DNA of 64,000 bases from Cycas panzhihuaensis (GCA_023213395.1 CM041465.1:161641741-161705740); one strand, 5' to 3'. Positions 1 to 12,480 are shown, counted from the first letter of the stretch. The notes: generated by a model not told the origin, from the letters alone. A program made the numbers and translations.

Positions 1-455
1 TCGCAAGTTGTTACAAATTCATTTCATGAGCAATGTTATAACTGATTCTCATTGTGAATATCATCAATAATTAGAACTCCAAAATATCTGTCCATTTTAG
101 GGGCAATTTGCTTGTGAGAGAAGTTTAATTTATAATATTATTTAATGATTTTGTTTTCTTAAATTTAGATAAACCCAATCCTCTTGAGGGTGGAAATGGC
201 CTTGCATATACCATTTAATATGTATACATTACGTAATAAATGCTATAATTAAGGTGGACTCTTTTTTAGTTTTATACTTATTTTTGATGGTTTATTCATT
301 CATACCTCAAGTTTCCTCCCATCATTTATGTCCTATATGATAGAAATTAATCACCTTAACTTAGACCATTGTTAACTCAAATGTAATCTCCTCATAACCT
401 AATGGAACATGGAAAGAAGATAAACCTAAGGCTAATCCATTATAATTATTATCTT
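1..455. other. AT-rich stretch, nothing recognised
   Basis: This stretch holds no long open frame, terminal repeat or motif that I can recognise. It is AT-rich like the rest of the window and ends where a copia-like LTR appears to begin. Confidence 0.5.
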
Positions 456-863
456 TGTTGGAATATCAATTATTATAATATTCAATGTAATGTTTAATTA
501 AGTGGTTGAAATATCATTGGTTGATGTAAAGGTTCTTATACAGATTGGTTAATGATAAGGTAACACAAATATATAAAGGTGTGCATATTATAAGACAAAA
601 TTAGATCATCTAGTTTGCCTTGTGAGACCAGGATGATTTAGGATGGTTTTTAATATAAAATCTCATACATGATTCTAGAGATAATTTTTCCCATTTATGG
701 GTTTTCCACGTTAAATATTGTGTTACATTTATAGTTGTATGATTAATTCTTTAATTAACCATATTATCCTTATATTTTGAATGACTATATGATAATTGGT
801 GTTTTTACATATTGATAAATATATTAATGGTTGATACATGCCTTTCTTATATATATTTCTTAA
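456..863 (+). repeat. Putative copia-type LTR (element I)
   Basis: The stretch starts with TGTTGGAATATC, a common plant LTR start, and is followed two bases later by TGGTATCAAAGC, which matches the usual initiator-tRNA-Met primer-binding site (TGGTATCAGAGC) with one change. That arrangement makes it a 5' LTR of a plus-strand element. I found no second copy in the window, so the 3' LTR and most of the body are missing, unrecognisable or outside. The right end is approximate because the expected terminal CA is not preserved. Confidence 0.55.
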
Positions 864-865
864 TA

Positions 866-877
866 TGGTATCAAAGC
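866..877 (+). other. Primer-binding site, tRNA-iMet type
   Basis: TGGTATCAAAGC differs by one G-to-A change from the initiator tRNA-Met primer site used by most plant copia elements. Its place directly after the LTR sets the orientation of element I. Confidence 0.6.
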
Positions 878-1769
878 AAAACAATTTTTTTACATGGTAT
901 CATACCTATAGTTGAGGATATCTCAAGGAGACTGGTGAAAAACTAGTATGAGATCATGCATAAGACAAAATAGGGTGGAGCATAATCAAGTAGGATGTTA
1001 AAGACCACATGCACATGGTGATGAACTTTGCCATCTAAAGAAAATCCATGCATGGGCTGTGTAGAATTGTTGAAGAGTTAGTTTCAATAGTAGTATGAAC
1101 TAATGACATGGCCCACTATGAGCCAATATTAGTTGATGAGAGATGTGTTGACCTAGGAGCCATGAGTAAGTGTATGTGATTATTATCAGTTGTGACTGAG
1201 TGGTTTAGAGTATGATGATGAAGATATAATGTAGATTAAAGATGAAATCTCCTTATTAGTAAGTAATTGTTTGATGATTTTATAGATATATATTTATTCA
1301 TATAGGCATATATTTAAAGCATGCAAGTTTAAATAAGTCCACCAAAGATAGTTGAAGGAACAAAGTTGTTGCCATTTAAATTCGCATTTATAGGCCTATA
1401 CAATTTACAAATGTGAGTGAGAATTATTGTGACAAGCACAGGTGGTTATAGACATCATGTCATATGACGGTGATAAAGCAATATGTTTTTTTGTCCACCT
1501 TTATTTATGGATTCATATCAATTTAATAAATATTTTTTCATCAAAATTTGACTATTACTATTAAGAGATGCAGAGAGATGAATTAAATTGTGCATATTTT
1601 TTGTTAAACTAAATGGAGGTTTTGTAATTTTTAAGAAGATTTCTCATATGTTGTTGGTTAAATAAATAATAATAATGAGGGTTTTAATATTTATTAAGAT
1701 GGCATGTTGAGCTACATAAAGGTATGCATGAGAAAATGATGGATAGTTTTGTTAGGCTAGAGTTTTTGA
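878..1769. other. Unassigned, possibly remains of element I
   Basis: Follows a primer-binding site, so it may be the leader and decayed body of a copia element. I see no retrotransposon domain in any frame and no terminal repeat. Confidence 0.35.
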
Positions 1770-2043
1770 AGTGGTTCGCAGTTATTTTGTACATATTTTA
1801 TTAGTTGGTAGAATGGTTCCAATTAATAATCTACACCAATATTTAGCAAGAGAGCATAAAAGAGACAAAATATATAGCACCCAAATTTATATTATTGCTT
1901 GAGTACTAATATTATAAAATAAAAATACTTGCAAGTATACCAAAAGGGACACTGAAGCCATATAATGTTATAATGAACTCTAGACATAATCCTTCTTTTA
2001 TAAACATTCGGTCTTAAATAAGTAAAAGTGGCTACTTCCCATG
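1770..2043 (-). repeat. Left part of the 3' LTR of element C1
   Basis: Element A is flanked by CCATG on both sides (2039-2043 and 14802-14806). Removing A brings 2043 next to 14807, and the joined sequence aligns weakly with the LTR of C2 around its GTGGCC and TCTTATTAG stretches. This piece is therefore the outer part of the 3' LTR of C1. The left edge is a guess; a TTTGAAGTGGTTC stretch near 1766 resembles the sequence at the edge of the C2 LTR. Support comes mainly from context. Confidence 0.4.
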
Positions 2044-4963
2044 TGGAAGCACACCTCTAAGGGGCCACTATGGATAAGAGCTTCTAAGCCAACACTATAA
2101 CTACAACATAGGCCTAGAAACCTCAAGAAATGGGGATAGGTCACTCTCAAAGGGCGTCTGCATGTTGGAATGCAGGCTCAAAGATCTACAAATAGCGCTT
2201 ATGACTTTCCCTTTGTGTGAGTACCTTCTAGGATTTAGTTTGGGCAAGGGGGTTCTTAGGCAGTTGGATAGCCTAAAGAAAGGGAGCTCTCATATCCTTA
2301 AGGTGAAAGAGAGAAGAGGAAGGGCCTCTCTTTGAAGAAGAGGCAAGATAGGTGACGGTTCCTTGTAGAAAGGAAACTTAGAAGTAGGAGGAATGAGTGG
2401 TTGTTACTTATAAGTGTGTGGGTGTATGTTTTGTTGGCTGGAATGTCTATATTATAAATAAAATATGCTAACTACTCTCTCTCGCTCTCAATCTCTTTTC
2501 TCATGAAAGATTATTTGAGGGAAAAAGAAGGAAGAGTAAGAGTGCAAAATTGTCTATGTACAACTATTCCCCTTTTATATAACTATGAGAAGAATGCAAT
2601 AGTACTCCTTATTAGTGCAAGAAAGAGGTTGAATATGCTTTCTTTGCCCCTTTTTTGTGTGTAACATGCAAGATCAAAGGAAGGAAGAAACATACAATGC
2701 TTTGCTTCTAGTGTAGGAAGATAAGAGAAGAAGATGCTAATCTAATGTTATGCTTTCTTCCTCTTATATGATACCTAAATGCATAAAGGAAACAAAAGAA
2801 TTGAGTGTCTTTCCTTTTAAATATTTTTTGCTCAAAGGGAAAGAGGAGGAGAAAGGTACGATGAAAGGAGGAAGTTAGAGGAGAGCACCTGGAAATATGT
2901 CAGTCGATGAAGTAATGTGATTTTCCTCTTTGTGTCTTCCCATCGATAGCCTTGTCTCCCTTACCGCAATGGACATTGTAGACGGAGCTTGAGAGGGGCT
3001 TCCTTACCTTCCCTAAGATGCTTGAAAGTAAACAAGATGGAAACGAAATAAAATGATGAAATCAAAAGAAGGTGAGTAAAGAAAAGGAGAGAGTGGTACC
3101 TCTTCACTGTGACGTCTCCTTGTTTGCATGAGAAGGCAATCGCTCTTATACTTTGGCGAGCACCTGTAAACCCTTACAAGCAACAAGCATATGCATGTGT
3201 TTATATATATATATTCGTGCGTGTGTGTTCTACCTTGGTGAGTAGGAGAGTTTATTTCTTACAACAAAAGAAATGATAACCAGTATATTATCTTCATTAC
3301 ACATGCACCAATGTTTTCATGCCACCATGAAAAGGGAGAAGGGGATTGGAAGAAAGAGAAGATAATAACCTCGGGATGGCTAGCTCCTATAAATGAAACA
3401 CCTTCTACATAATTAGATACTGCATGGGTGAGGTAGATGGAAATAAATAATTTGGATGAAATAGGTGCAAATCTTACAAAAGCTGTAAATGTTACAAAAA
3501 ATATAAATCTTGTAAAAGTTGTAAATGTTGTAATAGTAAGTGCAAGAATGGTAGGGAACAAGCAAGATGTACACGAACTAATAAGGAGGTAAATGTTGCA
3601 AGTGTTGCAAACATTGCAAATATGGAAGAGACTACACCTTATGGGATGCCCTAGCTTATGGAGTGAGTATGATGTGAAGGGATCTTGAGAAGTAGAGGGT
3701 TGTCCTTAAGGATGTGGCACTAAAAGTTGGAACTCTAGTTGTTTGCTCTTCCTTTTCCTTCTTAAGAATATCCTGAACCCATCCAATTGTTAGCTAATAG
3801 GAACCCAAGGATAGGATGATACCAACAAGAAGAAAATGAAAGGTTTTGCCTCTCTATTCTTATCAAGAATAGAGCAAAATATATATTAAAATATGTATTA
3901 GGAAGTACAACCAATGAAATAAGTGTATTCAGAAGAGAAGGGCAAAAAGGAACATGTTTTTAGCCATAAAGAACTACATAAACTAGAAGTTACCTCATAA
4001 ATAGGGAGAAAGGATGCTAAAACCCTATTTCCTTGGTGGAGTTGGCCTCTTTTGGAGAGGAGAAAAACCTTGAATCTCAGAAAACTAATCATTGTTGCCT
4101 TGATAAGCCTAAGAAGAGAGTCATCTTACTGAAGAATCCTTCTTTTAGACCTGCAAACTAGGGTTTCTTCCATGTCAAACCCGAGTGGAAGAAAGAAGAG
4201 AGTCATTTTCTAAGCATAAGAGAGTTAGAATGAGTTCAAAATTACATTTTTATGTTCTAATTAGGTTTCTGGAGATGCCAAGGTTTAGTTTAGGTAGGAA
4301 AGTACCCTATGACATGTGTTAGATTCACAATAAATGTGAATCTAGTCATTGTCTGGCTACAATAATTAATGAACAGTTGCCCTGTGGCAAACTTCGCGGT
4401 ATCACAAAGTTTAACACAGTTCCATGAAGTTTGAAGTAGTGTAAATAAATATAACGGAAAAATAAAAACAACCTAGGGAATCCCATAAAATATTAGTCCC
4501 AGGGTGCAAAAGATGGAGGTTGGTGGACTGATAGGGTCTTCTAAGGGCACTAGGCAGTGGTCAGGCTTCCCCAATATGTAGAAAGGGTAAAGACCAAGCA
4601 TCAATAAGAATGTAAAAGTATGTTAATGAGTAAGTAAGATAGAACTCACCCTAGGGGTCATGTAATGAGTTCAAATTGAGTCAAGGTGGGCTACGAGGGC
4701 TCGCGAGTACCTGCAAACTCTAGAAATATGTTTCTTGGAGCTATGTGGTGCCATAAGACCATGATCATGGGGTCATCATAGGCTAGAATATAGTCACAAG
4801 CAAGCAAACTAGGCAGTAAGATAAGTTATGCAACTAAATCATGTTATTAGGACCATAAATGTGCCTCATTATGCCATAAAGATAAACAGGACAAGGGATA
4901 ACGATGCATACCTATACTTACCTGAAGGATGATGCTCCTACCCATTCCTAGTGGTGGGAAACA
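2044..4963 (-). repeat. 3' LTR of element A (full length)
   Basis: About 2.9 kb. The part from about 3300 to 4963 matches the 5' LTR copy at 13101-14801. The part from 2044 to 3300 has no partner in A but aligns with the 3' thirds of the LTRs of B and H, for example the stretch ending in GCCCTTTG near 2155. The sense start TGTTTCCCACCACTAGGAAT matches the starts of the other Tat LTRs here. This copy shows that the 5' LTR has been truncated. Confidence 0.8.
3466..3537 (-). repeat. 36-bp tandem repeat in LTR of A, two units
   Basis: Two head-to-tail units of 36 bp, each itself two 18-bp halves built on CAAAAG and TGTAAATG. The 5' LTR copy of the same element carries three units at 13263-13370. 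Confidence 0.75.
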
Positions 4964-4975
4964 CTGCCCCCTTGG
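4964..4975 (-). other. Polypurine tract of element A
   Basis: Sense strand reads CCAAGGGGGCAG and abuts the TGTTTC start of the 3' LTR. Position and composition fit a plus-strand primer tract. It confirms that A reads on the minus strand. Confidence 0.7.
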
Positions 4976-5559
4976 CATCAGAACCTCATTTCTTGGAAGC
5001 ATACGATGATGGTGAATGATGTCAACATAAATGAGTCAGTAACATCTACCTATACAACTATGTCATCATCTAAGGGGAGTGGCAAATGCTGTGATAGATC
5101 ACATGGATAGGGATGTGCATTTGGGAGAAGATAGGGGGGCATGACCTACCCCATCTCTAAGGTACAGAGCATTGGATCCAAAGCACATGAGAAGTGGAGG
5201 TAAGGTGACATGGGGGTTGCCCATACGACGCTCAAAAGTGTAATATGAAGGGGATGAGGGATGGGGGAGTTGCCCCCATCACCTGCGCATGCCATGTAAA
5301 TGCCATATAGGATGTGAATATAGTCAAAAGATATAAGAATACAAGCTAAACATCTACAAATACAAAGTAAAAATATGTAGAGGGTCATGCCACGAATGGC
5401 ATGATAACATAGCAAAGAAACAAACCTGTGGTCACCATAGTTTAACCTCATTAGTGGCATACTTTCAGAGGTGCCAGGGAGACTCACCAATAATGTGAGA
5501 AGAGGGTCAACCTATGAACTCAACGATGGGTCTCCTGGAGGAAGGAGGCGATGTTCCAA

Positions 5560-5940
5560 GATACAACAGACATGACTATCCACCTCAGCATTCAGGTCTT
5601 GAGGGATATACTAGATATCCATGGAGGAAAAGAGGGGCAACAACGACCTGGCGATCGAGACGAGGGACCTCAATCATGGGCAACGAACCTAGAAAACCTG
5701 GATTAGTTGTGATATGATGATCTAAAAGTCACAATGAAGGATAATAGAGTTATGGTAAAAGAGTACATCGATGAGGGCCTTGACAATAGCTGTGTATTCA
5801 GCCTCATTATTTATAGCCTTGGGCAAGTAGACTCTGGAATATATGTAATCATTTCTGGAGGGATCGTGGAGGATCCACGCAACTGCAAAGGGTCTGGGGT
5901 TGCCACGACTACCTCCATCGATAAAGATGAGTAAAGCCAT
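5560..5940 (-). pseudogene. Second, archaeal-type RNase H of element A
   Basis: The frame opens with ATG at 5940 and reads LIFIDGGSRGNP, then NNEAEYTAI near residue 45 and LHCDF near residue 69. These hold the Asp, Glu and Asp of an RNase H active site. The GGSRGNP and NNEAEY forms are typical of the archaeal-type RNase H that Tat retrotransposons carry besides the ordinary one. The open frame stops at 5722, but homology continues to about 5580 with a YIPQD motif and a final Asp in another frame. It lies about 600 bp before the 3' LTR, downstream of the antisense gene. A homologue is at 32353-32830 in B. Its role would be to degrade RNA in the RNA-DNA hybrid; this copy is broken. Confidence 0.75.
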
Positions 5941-6896
5941 GGCAAAAGAGAAGGACTTTAGATCAAGTCACAAAAGAAAGAGTAATAGCACTATCGAGGT
6001 GGAAAAATGGTAGCAACAAGGCTATAATAGCTCAAAATGGTTGGGTATATCATGCAAGAAAGGACAAGAGAGTCATGGGGATAGGCTATTAGGCTCACAT
6101 AGGGCATATCCAATGGGAGGGGCAAGAATGGATGTTAAAACATGTTCTTTTGATGTTCCTAGGGGCATGAAAGGGCTAACAAAGGGCCAAGAAGGAGGGA
6201 GGGGTCTCACCTTGAGTTTCAAGGGCTCAAACGAATAACAAAAATGGATCCATGGCGTCAAAATGAGCTAAAGGAGTATACACATGAGTAGGTTTTGGAG
6301 AGGTACAAAAATTGAGACAATGGGACCTTTAGCAGGTTGAAGGAACTCATCATAAATATGTAAAAAAGGGGGGAAAAGGAGGCTTTAAGGACAAAATAAT
6401 GGTTAGACTCTAAAGGCAAAAGGAACAACGGTAAAAACAGGTCCCAAAGGCTGTTTCATTGACAAAAGTAGGGGTGGCACCTCGAGAGGCCCTGCGAATA
6501 AAAGGGGTGAAGGGGATGAAAATGGATTTCATTTTCACGGGTCCCTCGTGCGATCTGGAGCCCTTTCACTTAAGCAGCTAGGCTTCACTTCCCTTCACAA
6601 GCACACTACGGGAGATTTGACCGTTGGATCTTGATAAGGAGATAACTGTTGGGACTAGGATTGAGAGATATCAACAATTAGACCACATCTACTGAGTGGA
6701 TCCTACCTTTAGCCCTATTTTTCAGTCATTTAATTCAATGCTTATTGTTTGAGAATTTGGGCCCTATAAGGGCCATGGGGACCCCCTCGAGCTCATTGGA
6801 GGCCCAAGGAGGGGGAGGACTAGGGAATTAGGCAACCCTGGTCCTAATGGACTAAGCTAGGTCCACCAAAATTATTTTTTAGATTTTTAGGACCAT
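5941..6896. other. Non-coding spacer of A, collinear with B
   Basis: Lies between the antisense gene and the second RNase H. It aligns in order, on the opposite strand, with about 31400-32350 of B: both contain a stretch on thresholds such as the paired cgtggacc/ggatcc-like lines and a block before the ATG of RNase H. I see no domain in it. Confidence 0.45.
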
Positions 6897-7005
6897 CCCC
6901 CCCCCCCCCCCTTTTAGGGGGGTAACCATGACCCTATGGTAATTGTCCTAGTGCCGTAAAGTTTGTGGCAAGGCATATATCAATATTTGCGGTACTGCAG
7001 ATATT
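6897..7005 (+). promoter_or_regulatory. C-run and LTR-like GC module before antisense gene
   Basis: A run of 15 C (6897-6911) is followed at 6951-7005 by GTGCCGTAAAGTTTGTGG and TTGCGGTACTGCAG. The same order of elements is present on the minus strand of B (31255-31365). The core GCGGTAC with nearby GTTTG and AGGG also occurs in the Tat LTRs in the same orientation relative to transcription. The antisense gene starts about 200 bp downstream. A promoter role is inferred. Confidence 0.45.
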
Positions 7006-7204
7006 GACATGGAGCAGAGGCTAAATGTAGGAAAAAGAAGGAAATTAACTAGATTGGATGGTTTCACCTGGCTTGAGGTGGCTCAAACCATCTAGAGGGA
7101 GGGATGAGACATAGCAACTAGGCCATAGACTGACTGGTTAGTTGGTGATTGGGTGTTTGCAGGTAGTTCTTATAGTAGATAACCATGAGAATATAGGTAT
7201 GGCT

Positions 7205-9020
7205 ATGATGAGCTTCATTAAGATGATAAGCTAGCAGGAGAGGAGTATCTTGTAATACTGTGGGTTACTGAAGGTGATCATGATGTCTTAGTACACATCT
7301 GATAAGTGACTTTTAGTTAACATTATGTCTTATTAGGATTAGAGGAGGTACGTCTTCTATCTCCCATAGGCGGGAGATATTAGCATCACCCTAGAAGACA
7401 TCAAGAGGATACTGGGAGCACCAGCTGGGGGCACACCAGCTTCCTTAGGTACCTTGCCTAGCATAGACAATGCTCATCAGGAAGTGGCTAGATTCTTTAC
7501 TGGTAAGAGTAGATGGGATCATAAGGAAGTATCGGTATAAGCCATGGTCCTATCTAGAGTTCCTTGGGTGAGGAAACTCATCACACTGGCTATTCTATTT
7601 TGGATACCCTAGAAACAAAATTATAGAGACATACTTAGTGGCTGGATGACTACCATATGATGGTGCGAGTCTAGAGAGAGGTTTGACTAGGTTGTATTGA
7701 TAGTAGCTAATGTTGCAGCCCATCTTGATCAAATCAAGATAGTTGAGAGAGGAGGCTTCTCATAATGCATGATGTTGTAGTGCTAGTTCTTCGATCACTT
7801 TGGAGGAGTGGCCCCACCAGGAGGACCCCACCCTATATCTACTAGAACGTCCATGATACAGAAATGGTAAACGTATTTTAGGGGCACCAAGGACTAGGTG
7901 CATATACAACATTTTATAGCAGCTACCTCACTGGTCCTTCTCACACTCAATGACTACACAGTAGACCCATACCAAGCGATCCACTAGGAGAGTGATGAGG
8001 AGGGAAGAGATCTAGGGGATAAGCCAGAGGATGGTAGAGATGAGGATGGGGGCGATGGAGGTGTTGCAGTGGAGCTAACAGGAGGTGCAAAGGTAGGTGA
8101 GGGAGCTTTCGGTAGGTTCTTGGCGATAACAGTGGCCATGGTAGCAACAGTAGAGGCAGCAATAGCTGTAGAGAGGGAGGCTCCTAGAGGTGAGAGAGTA
8201 GAGGGAGAAGACACCCTAGTATCTCATGAGACAGGCAAGGGATCGAGGAGGTAGAGGTTACAACTGAGGGAGTAGTGATAGAAGAGGAGATCATGTGAGA
8301 GGAGGAGCTGGCCATCCTAGGGGGTGACACTCTCCCTTGATTCCAACTTTAGCTTTTATTTGATCATTTACTACTTCCTTAAATGCTTATGCTTGAATTT
8401 TTGGATGCTTCTATGCATATTCAAGACTGATACATGGTGTACATGGCTTGGTAGGTGGTGTAGAGATGGCAAGACTAATAGAGGCAGTAGTCCATGAGTT
8501 GTTCTTGTAGGTGTACGAGGAGGGATAGCCTCCCATCCTAGAGAGCGAGGACCCTTGATTAGTGGGGCCACACATAACAACATTCACCCCTATGATTTGA
8601 GCTTAGGATATATAGGTAGTATAGTCTCAGGAGCTCTGAGCAAGGGTGAGCCAACTACAGTATGCCTAGGATGGCCTATAGGCAGAGAGGGATCAATTAC
8701 AGATAGAGAAGGATTCACTACAAGGCTAGGTATGGGGGTTGGAGACTTAACTACAAGAAGCAGGGGGTGATGCTAGGGTTTATGCATAGGTCACTGTGTT
8801 AGAGGAGAGGCTCTGCAGAGTGGAGGGGGAGTGAGACTGCTTGGCGGCCCAGAGGGATCGCATCCTAACTGAGTGAGACTACCTACAGGAGTGATACAAC
8901 CATATGGTTAACTAGATGACTTCCAAGTCATCACGTAACATGGCACACATGACGACCACGACCTATTGGAGGGCTCAAGATAAGGAGAGTGAGGTTAAGA
9001 CCTCAGAGACATGTTAGAGG
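7205..9020 (+). pseudogene. Antisense gene of A, plant mobile domain-like
   Basis: Read on the strand opposite to gag and protease. A start at 7205 (MMSFIKM) is shared with the B copy (MMSFIEM at 31062). A domain follows with FYLP, then GDISITLEDIKRILGAP at about 7367-7425, and further on EVARFFTGKSRWD and VRKLITLAILFW. The pattern hydrophobic-Phe/Tyr-x-Leu-Pro, then (T/S)ITLEDI and (L/I)LG(A/L)P, is that of plant mobile domain or gypsy-associated antisense proteins. Downstream comes DYTVDPYQA, a Gly/Glu-rich linker near 8000-8260, and a charged region near 8850-8950 that could form a coiled coil. Several stops and frame slips break it. Homologous to 29060-31062 of B. Related antisense genes are known from Tat-lineage elements such as Grande. 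Confidence 0.7.
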
Positions 9021-9990
9021 AGCCTAGGAGGGATGTGGTCTCATGATGAGGGATCAGGTAGGTAAGGTGATGACACCCCATAAGGGTATGGCATCCAGGG
9101 GACTTATGCATTATGTATTTTGATAGGAAAGCTTCAGACCTCTAGGGAGTTCTTTATCACATGCAGATATATGATTGTACTCCTCCCTATAAGGATTCTA
9201 GCTTCTTAGGGAACATTCAAGATGATGTATCATATCAATCATGATGTACCATATGATTTTGTATATATATAGACGAGGGGTGCATTGGTACCCCATTTTG
9301 ATGTATGATGATGTTATTCATTATGTCTATGATGTTATTATCTTATTTGTGATGTAGTTTATTTTGTTTACTGATCATAGATAGAGATGGATATGGATAT
9401 GCATAGATATAGGTGCATAGATACACGAGGGATCATGCACTTAGATAGCTTTATTTGATTATTATGTTATGGTTTTGATTATATTATATATAGATGATTC
9501 TTACACACTTCCTTTTATGTAATGCTACACTTATACCAGGCACACACAACACCATGTATATAGTGGATGGTTACGTATGAGACTAGGGGAGGGTGCCACA
9601 CATATTCCTCAGGTGGAACAAGGTGGATATACTAAGGAAGCAACAACTAGGGGTACAGATACCTGAACAAGAAGGGCCTAGGTTAGGAAGTGACCCCACA
9701 CTTGGAAGCAAATGAGGTTCGCTCGCCTAACTAAGAAAAGGGAAGGTCTCCCTCGGAAAAGAGATGAAGAGATATAACTCCAAAGCAAGGAAATCCAAAG
9801 GATAGGAAGCCACCCTAAACAATCATCGCACCTTTGACTAATAGGGGAAATGGTATGCCTAAGGTGGTAGTTTAGGCTTATTTCAAAGCGAAAGAGGGTG
9901 CAACTATTCTACTTAGAAGTAGAAAGAGTCACACGAATGGAGATGAACGATGAAGGATAGGCCTTGCATGACTAGGCCTACAGGTAGAAC
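9021..9990 (-). other. Spacer after pol, shared by A and B
   Basis: Sense sequence near 9800 (TTTAGGGTGGCTTCCTATC) aligns with 28464-28482 of B, directly downstream of the integrase stop in B. The part at 9120-9560 is AT-rich and matches the 3' side of the antisense gene in B (28860-28950). The stretch thus joins the place where pol has been lost to the end of the antisense gene. Confidence 0.55.
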
Positions 9991-10599
9991 AGGTTTGGTT
10001 AGAACCAAGCTAATACAAAGGGCTTAACGCGTGATGGATCACATAGTGAGGTTGCATCAGGGTAGGACCAACTCTAGTCCTCGATGAGGATTTAGGGCGT
10101 AAAGAAGAAGAAATACCTCTACGAGCGGCTTGTCGACATGGATGCCTATATGAAGTCGCTCGGGGATGGTGAAAATGTGAAAGACATGGTTGGTTCAGAC
10201 CCAATGGCTTGAGAGCTAATCTTGAGTAAAGAGAAGAGAGAATGTCAGATTGGAACATCTCCATGGGTATGTATAAAATTAGGATGACGTGTCGATGGGA
10301 AGGCTTATGGTCCTCACCATCTGACTCAAAATCGCTTATAATAGTTAGGTAATTGTAGCTACCTACACTAATAGAGGCAAATCTAACCATATTTAGTTTA
10401 TGACGGGGTATAGGTTCCTCTTGGTGAGGGTTAGTCCCTTGAAAAAGGGTCCTCATAGAGGGGGAAACTCTCTCAAGATCATTATCTTCATCGTCGAAGA
10501 TAGCTTAACAGGTAGGATGAGAGGTGTGAGAGGGCGGAGACTCACAGGTGACAACTTTAACCCATCCTTCATGGACAAACTTATGTTGTCCTAGAGTTA

Positions 10600-10900
10600 A
10601 GAGCAAATAGCTCCCATTTGATCGAGCCATGGTCGACCTAATAAGAGATTATACTTGATGTCCATATCAAGCATAACGACATCTGTGGGAATGATATTCC
10701 CTCCTAATATGAGTGAGAGTATGACTGCCCCTAAAGGAGACTTCTCACTTCCATCATATCCTTGGCATTTCCAAGGGACATACTCAAGGGCTATTACGCC
10801 TAACTATTTTAACATGCATATAGGCATAGTATTAACTAAGGAACCATTATCTATGATGGTCCTCTTTATGGTAAAATCAAGGGTGTCAATATAAATGACA
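10600..10900 (-). pseudogene. Aspartic protease region of element A
   Basis: Reads IIDNGSLVNTMP, with the Asp of a retropepsin-like D-x-G-S site, then GYDGSEKSPLGAV and KYNLLLGRPWLDQMGA, a common end of Tat proteases. It would cut Gag-Pol. Homologous to 24480-24750 of B. About 250 bp on, a conserved GSYNYLT block (10330-10400) matches GSYGYLT of B; after that the reverse transcriptase expected next is missing. Stops interrupt the frame. Confidence 0.65.
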
Positions 10901-11249
10901 AATGAGTAGTGCCAAAACTTTTTCTATTCTCTAGGAGATGGGAGATCTCGAGGATCGAATAAGATGATAGGGGGTCCACGGGAGGTAGTACCTACAACAT
11001 GGATGGGAGCATCTTGTTAACCAAGAGCTTGCAAAAGAAGAGTACATTACTCGGGGCAACTCCACAAGACATCCATCATAGAAATACCTACAGACACAGA
11101 GTGCAACTCTTCAAGAATGGATAAGGCCTTTCCTTTCCTTGTTGGTTGGGGGAGATCTCTTCGAAAGTCATATCATCCTAGACGAATGGGGATAATCTTG
11201 GGGACTTGGGGAGTGCTAGAATTTTAGAAGGCAGATTATCCACAAAAAA

Positions 11250-12480
11250 GTTATGTTACGAAGAGGAGGCCCCAATGCCTTCTTTAGCTACTTGAGATCT
11301 CGTGAGGACACACAAAGGAGTGGTCTCAAGTATGTAAATGACTCTCTTTCCCTTATTATATGATTGAGAGGATGGAGAGGTTTGATGATGGGAACTAAGA
11401 GGGGAGGATGAGTTCCTTACCCCCTTTTCTTTCACTTCTGTGGAAGAAGGGCTAGGGGTTCGTCCCATATTCCTATTCCCCTTATTCTGGGCATGTTAGT
11501 CCCCTTCCCCATGTTTGGGGAAGGGATCCCTATGGACGGGTTGGTTTAAATTGGGCTTAGATGCCTATCTAAGGGAAGAGTCATGAGGTGGGGCAAATTC
11601 TAGGTGTTGCACTTGACACTGCAAGTCCTTATGGAAATACTCACCATGAGTGGAGCACCACTTAATATCTGAGGAAGGTTTGGCCTTCCTGATTTAAGAA
11701 GAGTGGGTGTTTCCATTTTTAGAAGGTGCATCTTGGGAGGTCTGATGGACAGACCTATGAGAATTTAAAGGTGATGAAGGAGGATGGAGCTTGAGCTCCT
11801 TCATCATACATTCAAAGGAATGTATAACAGAAGTTAATGGGTCTAAGGTCTTATTCGTCAAGTGGGTAGAAGACCTTGGGAGTTGTTAGGATCGCCAGTC
11901 ACACGACAGAGGGGGTACCTTGTGTCTTTGCAATGACTTAAGAGGTTTCTTGAGACATGCTTGGATCTTAATGACCTCAAGCGCCAAGCATTTAGCTATG
12001 ATAAAGTTGTATGTTGTTGCCCCTATTTTGAGGACTTCAATGTGGACTTTAGGGCGAATGGCATTCATGAAAAGGTCCCTCTTTAATTCCCAAGGTAATG
12101 TAGCCTTCGTGGAATGTAGAAGGTCATGAAAGTATCTCATGAAGTCATGATTCATTTCATTGTGACCTTGCTTAAGCGAGAGTCAGGCTTTGGCCTCACT
12201 CTTGAAAGAATGAGCTACGTCAAAATAGTTGATAAATTCATCCACAAGCTGCTGAAAAGAATGAATGGAATGGGTAAGGAGACGATAGAACTACTTGAGG
12301 GTGTCTCCCTATAAAGAATATAGAAAGAGTTTCATTAAGATATGGTCATAATCCCAATAGTTGATGCATGTTATGGAGAAGCTCTTGACATGCTCGGTTG
12401 GGTCCTATGATAAGGTCCCATCAAATTTGGGTACCTTAGGGGGATGAGGCAGTAGGTTGGTCCTAAGTGCCTTAATAGAT
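11250..12480 (-). pseudogene. Gag of element A
   Basis: The retrotransposon gag domain is readable from PKFDGT near 12435 through YDHILMKLF, QQLVDEFINYFDVAHSF and MNHDFMRYFHDLLHST (12155-12090). Then come IIAKCLALEVI and a basic, Ser/Pro-rich tail at 11256-11468. It makes the particle shell. The order and most residues match gag of B at 22900-23990. Stops at Gln and Trp positions and at least one frame slip make it non-functional. Confidence 0.75.

Noticed and set aside
3304-4963. LTR of A taken as 1.66 kb, the length shared by both copies
   Set aside because: The sequence from 2044 to 3303 aligns with the 3' parts of the other Tat LTRs and the CCATG duplication lies at 2039-2043, so the true LTR is 2.9 kb and the other copy is truncated.
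5514-6238. Plus-strand frames over the second RNase H region of A
   Set aside because: They are shadows of the minus-strand RNase H and spacer, without conserved counterpart in B.
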